Of a stretch of DNA of 10,214 nt, positions 5,639 through 10,214 are shown one piece after another. The stretch comes from an uncultured Clostridia bacterium. Its GTDB lineage: Bacteria > Bacillota > Clostridia > Christensenellales > Aristaeellaceae. The DNA is taken from NCBI GenBank assembly GCA_937906775.1, contig CALCUD010000039.1, forward strand, positions 1 through 10,214, written 5' to 3'. Position numbers and translations under genes: made by a program. The notes below the pieces were generated by a model. That model was not told where the DNA came from. It was given only the letters and a program-made list of their open reading frames with translations, and did not search any database. Position 1 is the stretch's first letter. The number at the start of each line of letters is the position of its first letter.

Positions 5639-6862
5639 ATGAACGGAATCAAACTGATCGACGGCGCGATCTGCGCCGCGAAAGGCTTCACGGCGGCGGG
5701 TGTCCACTGCGGCATCCGGGCAAATCACGGAAAGCGGGATCTCGCAATGATCTTCAGCGAAGTTCCGGCTTCCTGCGCCGCGGTGTATACGACAAATCTG
5801 GTCAAAGGTGCTCCGCTTCAGGTCACGAAAAGCCACATCGCGGACGGAGTCGCCCAGGCGGTCATCTGCAACAGCGGCAACGCCAATACCTGCAACGCCA
5901 ACGGCGTTGAGATCGCCGAGGAGATGAGCGCGCTGTGCGCGAAAGCGCTGGGCATCCGCGCGGCGGATGTCGTTGTCGCGAGCACCGGCGTGATCGGCCA
6001 GCCCATGGTGATCGATCCGATCGCCGAAGGAATCCCGATGCTGAAAAGCGCGCTGAGCCCGGACGGATGGAAGAACGCCGCCGAAGGCATCATGACCACC
6101 GACACCGTGATGAAGAGCGTCGCGGTCGAATTCACCGCGGGCGGGAAGACCTGCCGGATCGGCGGCATCGCCAAGGGCAGCGGCATGATCCACCCGAATA
6201 TGGCCACGATGCTTGTGTTTATCACCAGCGACTGCGCCGTCTCCCCCGCCATGCTGCAAAAGGCGCTTTCCGGCGACATCCGGAACACCTTCAACATGGT
6301 CAGCGTGGACGGCGACACCAGCACCAACGACATGGTTACCGTACTGGCCAACGGTCTCGCCGGCAACCCCGTGATTGACGCGGAAGGTCCGGATTTCGAC
6401 GCCTTTATGAAAGCGCTGAACACCGTTACCGTTTCCCTGTGCCGGATGATCGCCGGGGACGGCGAAGGCGCAACCAAGCTGCTCGAATGCAAGGTGACCG
6501 GCGGGAAAGCCGAATCCGCCGCGAAAACCGTCGCAAAATCGGTCATCTGCTCCAGCCTGCTGAAGGCGGCGATGTTCGGAGCCGACGCGAACTGGGGCCG
6601 CGTTCTTTGCGCCATCGGATACAGCGGCGCCGATGTCGACGTGAATAAGATCGACGTATCCTTTGAAAGTCCGAAAGGCCGGATCGATGTCTGCAGGGAC
6701 GGGAGCGGGATCCCCTTCAGTGAGGAGAAAGCCAAGGAGATCCTGTTGGAAAAGGAAATCGATATCCTGATCGACCTGAAGGACGGCTCCGCCGAAGCAA
6801 CAGCATGGGGCTGCGACCTGACATATGACTATGTCAAGATCAACGGCGACTACAGGACCTGA
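5639..6862 (+). CDS. argJ: Bifunctional ornithine acetyltransferase / N-acetylglutamate synthase
   Basis: ArgJ moves the acetyl group from N-acetylornithine to glutamate, closing the acetyl cycle; bifunctional members can also use acetyl-CoA for the first step. The 407-aa protein has the family's GFTAAGVHCGI near the N-terminus, CNSGNANTCNA (77-87), and the self-cleavage motif KGSGMIHPNMATML (179-192). Chain cleavage is expected between Ala189 and Thr190, making Thr190 the nucleophile of the beta chain. DGDTSTND (224-231) and the C-terminal WGCDLTYDYVKINGDYRT are also typical. ATG 5639 has GGAGGA 8 bases upstream, inside the end of argC, so translation is probably coupled. Mono- and bifunctional ArgJ cannot be separated safely by eye; bifunctionality is inferred from the absence of argA in this operon. 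Confidence 0.96.
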   Translation: MNGIKLIDGAICAAKGFTAAGVHCGIRANHGKRDLAMIFSEVPASCAAVYTTNLVKGAPLQVTKSHIADGVAQAVICNSGNANTCNANGVEIAEEMSALCAKALGIRAADVVVASTGVIGQPMVIDPIAEGIPMLKSALSPDGWKNAAEGIMTTDTVMKSVAVEFTAGGKTCRIGGIAKGSGMIHPNMATMLVFITSDCAVSPAMLQKALSGDIRNTFNMVSVDGDTSTNDMVTVLANGLAGNPVIDAEGPDFDAFMKALNTVTVSLCRMIAGDGEGATKLLECKVTGGKAESAAKTVAKSVICSSLLKAAMFGADANWGRVLCAIGYSGADVDVNKIDVSFESPKGRIDVCRDGSGIPFSEEKAKEILLEKEIDILIDLKDGSAEATAWGCDLTYDYVKINGDYRT

Positions 6863-6875
6863 GGAGGAACGGAAA

Positions 6876-7748
6876 ATGGAAGCAGCTTTTTCCAATGCCG
6901 AACGCGCGGAAGTCCTGACGCAGGCGCTTCCCTATATCCGCCGTTACAGGGGCAAGGTTGTCGTCGTCAAATACGGCGGCAACGCCATGATCAACGAAAA
7001 TCTGAAACAGCAGGTCATGGAGGATATCGTTCTCCTCTGGCTGATCGGGGTCAAGATCGTGCTGGTGCACGGCGGCGGTCCCGAGATCAGCGATCTGATG
7101 GCGAAACTGGGCAAGAAGCCCGAATTTGTCGACGGTCTCCGGGTCACCGATAAGGAAACGGTAGATATCGTTCAGATGGTGCTGGCCGGCAAGGTCAACA
7201 AAACGCTGGTCAACCTGCTGGAGATGAAGGGCGGAAAAGCCATCGGTCTCAGTGGAATGGACGGCCGGCTGATCGAAGCCGGCATGAAGGACGAACGTCT
7301 CGGCTATGTCGGCGAGATCAAAAAGATCCATATCCAGCCCGTGGTCGATCTGCTGGAAAACGGCTACATCCCCGTGGTCTCAACGGTCGGCTGCGACAAG
7401 CAGGGCAACGCCTACAATATCAACGGCGATACCGCCGCGGCCTTCATCGCGGGCGCGCTGGGCGCCGAGCGGCTGATCATGATGACAGATATCGCCGGGA
7501 TCCTCCGCGATAAAGACGATCCTTCGACGCTGATCCCCGAGATCACCCTGTCCGACGCGAACCGGCTTTATAAGGAAGGCGTGATCTCCGGAGGAATGAT
7601 CCCGAAGGTCGACTGCTGTATCGAAGCCATCCACGAAGGCGTCCGCAATGTGGTCATCATGGACGGACGCGTTCCGCACTCCATCCTGATGGAGCTTCTG
7701 ACCAACGAGGGCGCGGGTACTTGGATCAAGGGGGATGAAGTCAAATGA
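6876..7748 (+). CDS. argB: Acetylglutamate kinase
   Basis: ArgB phosphorylates N-acetylglutamate with ATP, the second step of arginine synthesis. The 290-aa protein shows the amino-acid-kinase motifs in order: VKYGGNAM (31-38), VHGGGPE (64-70), substrate-binding FVDGLRVTD (84-92), NINGDTAAAF (181-190), MMTDIAGIL (202-210) and GGMIPKV (239-245). The N-terminal ~25 residues (ALPYIRRYRGK) match the extra helix of hexameric, arginine-inhibited kinases, so feedback inhibition by arginine is likely, in keeping with a pathway using ArgJ. The ATG at 6876 has AGGAGG 8 bases upstream, overlapping the argJ stop. An in-frame upstream ATG at 6825 would lie inside argJ and is rejected. The argB stop overlaps the argD start. 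Confidence 0.97.
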   Translation: MEAAFSNAERAEVLTQALPYIRRYRGKVVVVKYGGNAMINENLKQQVMEDIVLLWLIGVKIVLVHGGGPEISDLMAKLGKKPEFVDGLRVTDKETVDIVQMVLAGKVNKTLVNLLEMKGGKAIGLSGMDGRLIEAGMKDERLGYVGEIKKIHIQPVVDLLENGYIPVVSTVGCDKQGNAYNINGDTAAAFIAGALGAERLIMMTDIAGILRDKDDPSTLIPEITLSDANRLYKEGVISGGMIPKVDCCIEAIHEGVRNVVIMDGRVPHSILMELLTNEGAGTWIKGDEVK

Positions 7749-8905
7749 ACACCGTTGAAAAGGATCAGTGTTACGTCGCGAATACCTATAAACGGTTTCC
7801 GCTGGAAATCGTAAAGGGCAAAGGCAGCGTCGTCGAGGACGCGGACGGAAAGGAATATATCGATCTCGGCAGCGGGATCGCCGTCACCTCCTTCGGCATC
7901 GCGGACGACGCGTGGCAGCAGGCGGTCACGGATCAGATCTCAAAAGTGCAGCATATGAGCAACCTGTACTACACCGCTCCCTGCGCCGAACTGGCCCGGC
8001 TCCTCTGCGAAAAAACCGGGATGAAAAAAGTCTTCTTCGGCAACAGCGGCGCCGAAGCCAACGAATGCGCCATCAAGGTTGCGCGGAAATGGGCTGCGGA
8101 TCACAAGGGGCCCGAATACCATACGATCGTAACGCTGAAGAACAGCTTCCACGGCCGGACGGTGACCACCCTCTCCGCCACGGGTCAGGATCATTATCAT
8201 GAACTGTTTCAGCCGCTGACGCCCGGCTTTGTCCATGCCGCGGCCGGAGATATGGAAGAGCTCAAAGCCCTGAATGAGCAGTACAAGCTTGCCGCTGTGA
8301 TGATCGAATGCGTCCAGGGCGAGGGCGGCGTGCTTCCGCTGGAAGAGGACTACGCGAAAGCTCTGCAGGCCTTCTGTACAGAAAACAATATTCTGCTGGT
8401 CGTTGACGAGGTGCAGACGGGAAACGGACGGAGCGGACAGATGTACGCCTATATGCACTACGGTCTCACGCCCGATATCGTTTCGACCGCCAAGGGGCTG
8501 GCCGGCGGTCTGCCGCTCGGCGCCTGCCTGATGAGTGAAAAAACCGCCTCCGTGCTGAGTTACGGGGATCACGGTTCCACCTTTGGCGGGAATCCCGTAT
8601 GCTGCGCCGCGGCGGTCAGCGTCGTAAACCGGCTGACGGAAGAGCTGTTTGCCGAAGTCCGTGAAAAAAGCCGTTATCTGTTCAACCGGTTCACCGGCGC
8701 CGAAGGGATCGAATCCGTCAGCGGTCTCGGTCTGATGATCGGGCTGAAAACGGTCAGGCCCGCCGGCGAGGTCATCGCAAAATGCATGGAGAACGGCGTC
8801 CTCTGCCTGACAGCCAAGGACCGCGTCCGTCTTCTCCCGGCGCTGAACATTCCGATGGATCTTCTGGAAAAGGCCGCCGGCGTCATTCTGGAAGCCGTGA
8901 AATAA
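7745..8905 (+). CDS. argD: Acetylornithine aminotransferase
   Basis: ArgD is a PLP enzyme that converts N-acetylglutamate semialdehyde and glutamate to N-acetylornithine and 2-oxoglutarate. The 386-aa protein is a class-III aminotransferase of standard length. It shows GNSGAEANE (99-107) for cofactor phosphate binding, SFHGRT (134-139), VVDEVQTG (219-226) with Asp221 contacting the pyridine nitrogen, STAKGLAGG (247-255) with Lys250 forming the Schiff base, and STFGGNP (278-284). Its ATG overlaps the argB TGA (ATGA), with GGGGGA about 10 bases upstream, so it is coupled to argB. Some ArgD enzymes also act on succinyldiaminopimelate for lysine; the context supports arginine. It is the last gene of the operon. 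argF, argG and argH must lie elsewhere. Confidence 0.96.
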   Translation: MNTVEKDQCYVANTYKRFPLEIVKGKGSVVEDADGKEYIDLGSGIAVTSFGIADDAWQQAVTDQISKVQHMSNLYYTAPCAELARLLCEKTGMKKVFFGNSGAEANECAIKVARKWAADHKGPEYHTIVTLKNSFHGRTVTTLSATGQDHYHELFQPLTPGFVHAAAGDMEELKALNEQYKLAAVMIECVQGEGGVLPLEEDYAKALQAFCTENNILLVVDEVQTGNGRSGQMYAYMHYGLTPDIVSTAKGLAGGLPLGACLMSEKTASVLSYGDHGSTFGGNPVCCAAAVSVVNRLTEELFAEVREKSRYLFNRFTGAEGIESVSGLGLMIGLKTVRPAGEVIAKCMENGVLCLTAKDRVRLLPALNIPMDLLEKAAGVILEAVK

Positions 8906-8921
8906 AATACAGCTTATCCAT

Positions 8922-8963
8922 AAAAAATATGCGTCCCGGAAATCCGGATGACGCATATTTTTT
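8922..8963. terminator. Bidirectional terminator between argD and the amylase gene
   Basis: A perfect 14-bp stem (8922-8935 with 8950-8963, arm AAAAAATATGCGTC) encloses a CCGG-AAAT-CCGG hairpin. It has A-run and T-run ends, so it can work from both sides. It ends argD on the plus strand and overlaps the last two bases of the amylase stop on the minus strand. Confidence 0.9.
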
Positions 8964-10214
8964 ATTCATTTCCCAGCACAACGCCGGAATACGGTCCCAG
9001 ATCGAAGGTCAGATAGCCATCCTTCACCCTGCCCCAGCTCTCCCGGGACGCGATATGTCCGTTCGCGTCGGTCTGGATCAGGCACCGGAAATCCTCGCCT
9101 TCCTTCGCGCCGGAGTCCCGGGCGAAAAGGCGGAAGTTTGTCCATCCGCCGGTATTGTTGACGGCGATAATATTTCTTTCCGTGTCCGTAAAGCGCGTAT
9201 AGGCGATCCGTCCGTAATCCGCGAGCAGCGGCTTCAGGGATCCGTCGTTCAGCGCGGTCCGTTCGCTCCGCAGCCGGATCAGCTCCCGGTGCATTTCGAT
9301 CAGGGAGGCGTCCTCTTTCCCCCAGGGATACGTCCGCCGGTTGTCCGGGTCCGTCCAGCCGACCTGGCCCGCTTCGTCCGCGTAGTACACCGTCGGCGCG
9401 CCGGGCCATGTCATCTGGATCATAACGGCCTCCCGGAGCACACCCTTGTTGACGCCGTTTCCGGCGCTTTCCGGTCCGAGCGTGGTGGCGCGCCCGACCG
9501 TCCGGTTGGTCCGCGTCAGGAAGCGGGAATGGTCGTGATTGCTCAGCTCATTCATCGCGCACATCAGCGACGGATAGTTGAGCCTCGCCATCTTGTCCCG
9601 CATGATGTCAAAGAAGGCCGTCCCGTTCTGGTACAGATCGTCCCGGTAGGAATCCGAATGCTTTTCCATTCCGGTCAGGAACCAGGTCACCGGCTCCATA
9701 AAGGCGTCATAGTTCATCACGGTATCCCATTCGTCACCCTGAAGCCACTCCGTGGGATCACCGTAGTGTTCGGCGATGATGACCAGATTGGGATTGGCGG
9801 CTTTTACCCGTGCGCGGAACTGTTTCCAGAAGCGATGATTGAATTCGGAACTGTGACCCAGATCGGCAGCCACGTCCAAACGCCATCCGTCGATGGAGTA
9901 GGGGGGAGAGGCCCACTTCTCGGCGATTTTCATGATGGTCTCGCAAAGCTCCGGGGAATCCTCGTAATTCAGCTTGGGCAAAGTGGAATAACCCCACCAG
10001 CCTTCATAGGCGGGAGAACGGCCGTTGCCGGATTCGTGAAAACGGAAATAGGAGCGGGAGGGACTGTTGGGGGTCTGGAAAGCGCCGGGCATGAAGCCGG
10101 CTTTACCGATGTAGATCCCTTCATAATCCATCCATTTGTTGAAGGAACCGCAGTGGTTGAATACACCGTCCAGAATGATCTTCATACCCCGACGGTGCAG
10201 TTCGGTGCAAAGGG
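8962..10214 (-). CDS. GH13 alpha-amylase / neopullulanase-type glycosidase, 5' end cut by the window
   Basis: This is the C-terminal ~417 residues of a glycoside hydrolase family 13 enzyme that cleaves alpha-glucans or maltodextrins. The stop is TAA at 8962-8964, and the frame is open to the window edge with the typical LCTELHRRGMKIILDGVFNH segment, so the ATG at 10185 is internal. Numbered from that ATG, all visible conserved regions are present: DGVFNH (6-11), GWRLDVAAD (100-108) with nucleophile Asp104, IIAEHYGD (136-143) with acid/base Glu139, and SNHDHSR (215-221) with the transition-state Asp218. YYADEAG...TDPDNRRTYPW (267-288) is typical of neopullulanase/cyclomaltodextrinase-like enzymes. 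A beta-sandwich domain should form the last ~80 residues. Any signal peptide or N-terminal binding domain lies outside the window, so secretion cannot be judged. It converges on argD and appears unrelated in function. Confidence 0.93.
   Translation of the reverse strand, partial: LCTELHRRGMKIILDGVFNHCGSFNKWMDYEGIYIGKAGFMPGAFQTPNSPSRSYFRFHESGNGRSPAYEGWWGYSTLPKLNYEDSPELCETIMKIAEKWASPPYSIDGWRLDVAADLGHSSEFNHRFWKQFRARVKAANPNLVIIAEHYGDPTEWLQGDEWDTVMNYDAFMEPVTWFLTGMEKHSDSYRDDLYQNGTAFFDIMRDKMARLNYPSLMCAMNELSNHDHSRFLTRTNRTVGRATTLGPESAGNGVNKGVLREAVMIQMTWPGAPTVYYADEAGQVGWTDPDNRRTYPWGKEDASLIEMHRELIRLRSERTALNDGSLKPLLADYGRIAYTRFTDTERNIIAVNNTGGWTNFRLFARDSGAKEGEDFRCLIQTDANGHIASRESWGRVKDGYLTFDLGPYSGVVLGNE

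Noticed and set aside
5489..6895. 468-codon minus-strand frame opposite argC and argJ
   Set aside because: Antisense shadow of well-supported arginine genes; it has no coherent domain and spans two genes. The same holds for minus-strand frames opposite argB and argD.
8922..8963. Perfect inverted repeat as a mobile-element end
   Set aside because: Its position between convergent genes, GC core and A/T-run flanks fit a bidirectional terminator fully.
1..10214. CRISPR array, rRNA, riboswitch or complete insertion sequence
   Set aside because: No regularly spaced repeats with unique spacers, no rRNA-like stretch, no recognisable riboswitch core and no transposase frame were seen. The only tandem repeat is the 11-bp unit at 209-241.

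Overview
The window looks like chromosomal DNA of an anaerobic, moderately GC-rich Clostridia-type Firmicute. The signs are strong AGGAGG-type ribosome binding sites, sigma-A-like promoters, a clostridial-style argC-argJ-argB-argD operon, an extracytoplasmic flavin-linked reductase, and a NusG-II/Gx pair typical of Firmicutes. A Christensenellales/Aristaeella-like gut or rumen lineage is a guess only.

Left edge (1-550): visibly AT-richer DNA. It holds the broken 3' part of a SNF2-like helicase gene, three copies of a 12-bp motif (two forming a long hairpin), a three-copy 11-bp tandem repeat, and an open frame on the minus strand ending in an AT-hook-like tail. All of this abuts the 3' side of a tRNA-Arg(ACG) gene (552-625, minus). 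That is the usual place for integrative elements, so the edge is read as accessory DNA or its scar. The tRNA has a near-consensus promoter and its own terminator.

Redox block (713-4591, minus strand): transcription starts from a TTGACG-18-TATGAT promoter. In order it encodes a secreted NusG-domain-II protein, a translationally coupled Gx/HepPP-synthase-component-I-type membrane protein, and, after a 135-bp gap with a possible promoter and operator, a secreted 830-aa reductase. The reductase has two predicted covalent FMN sites and a fumarate-reductase-type FAD domain, and ends at a strong terminator. Together these suggest a small extracytosolic electron-transfer module reducing an unidentified enoate-like acceptor. 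No ApbE flavin transferase, quinone enzyme or cytochrome is visible here.

Arginine block (4627-8963, plus strand): argC, argJ, argB and argD form a tight operon behind a TTGACT-17-TATATT promoter. The promoter is overlaid by two ARG-box-like palindromes, centres 22 bp apart. ArgJ recycles the acetyl group, ArgB and ArgC convert N-acetylglutamate to its semialdehyde, and ArgD makes N-acetylornithine. A bidirectional hairpin terminator ends the operon.

Right edge (8962-10214, minus strand): a GH13 alpha-amylase/neopullulanase-type gene converges on argD and is cut by the window end. Its visible catalytic residues are intact.
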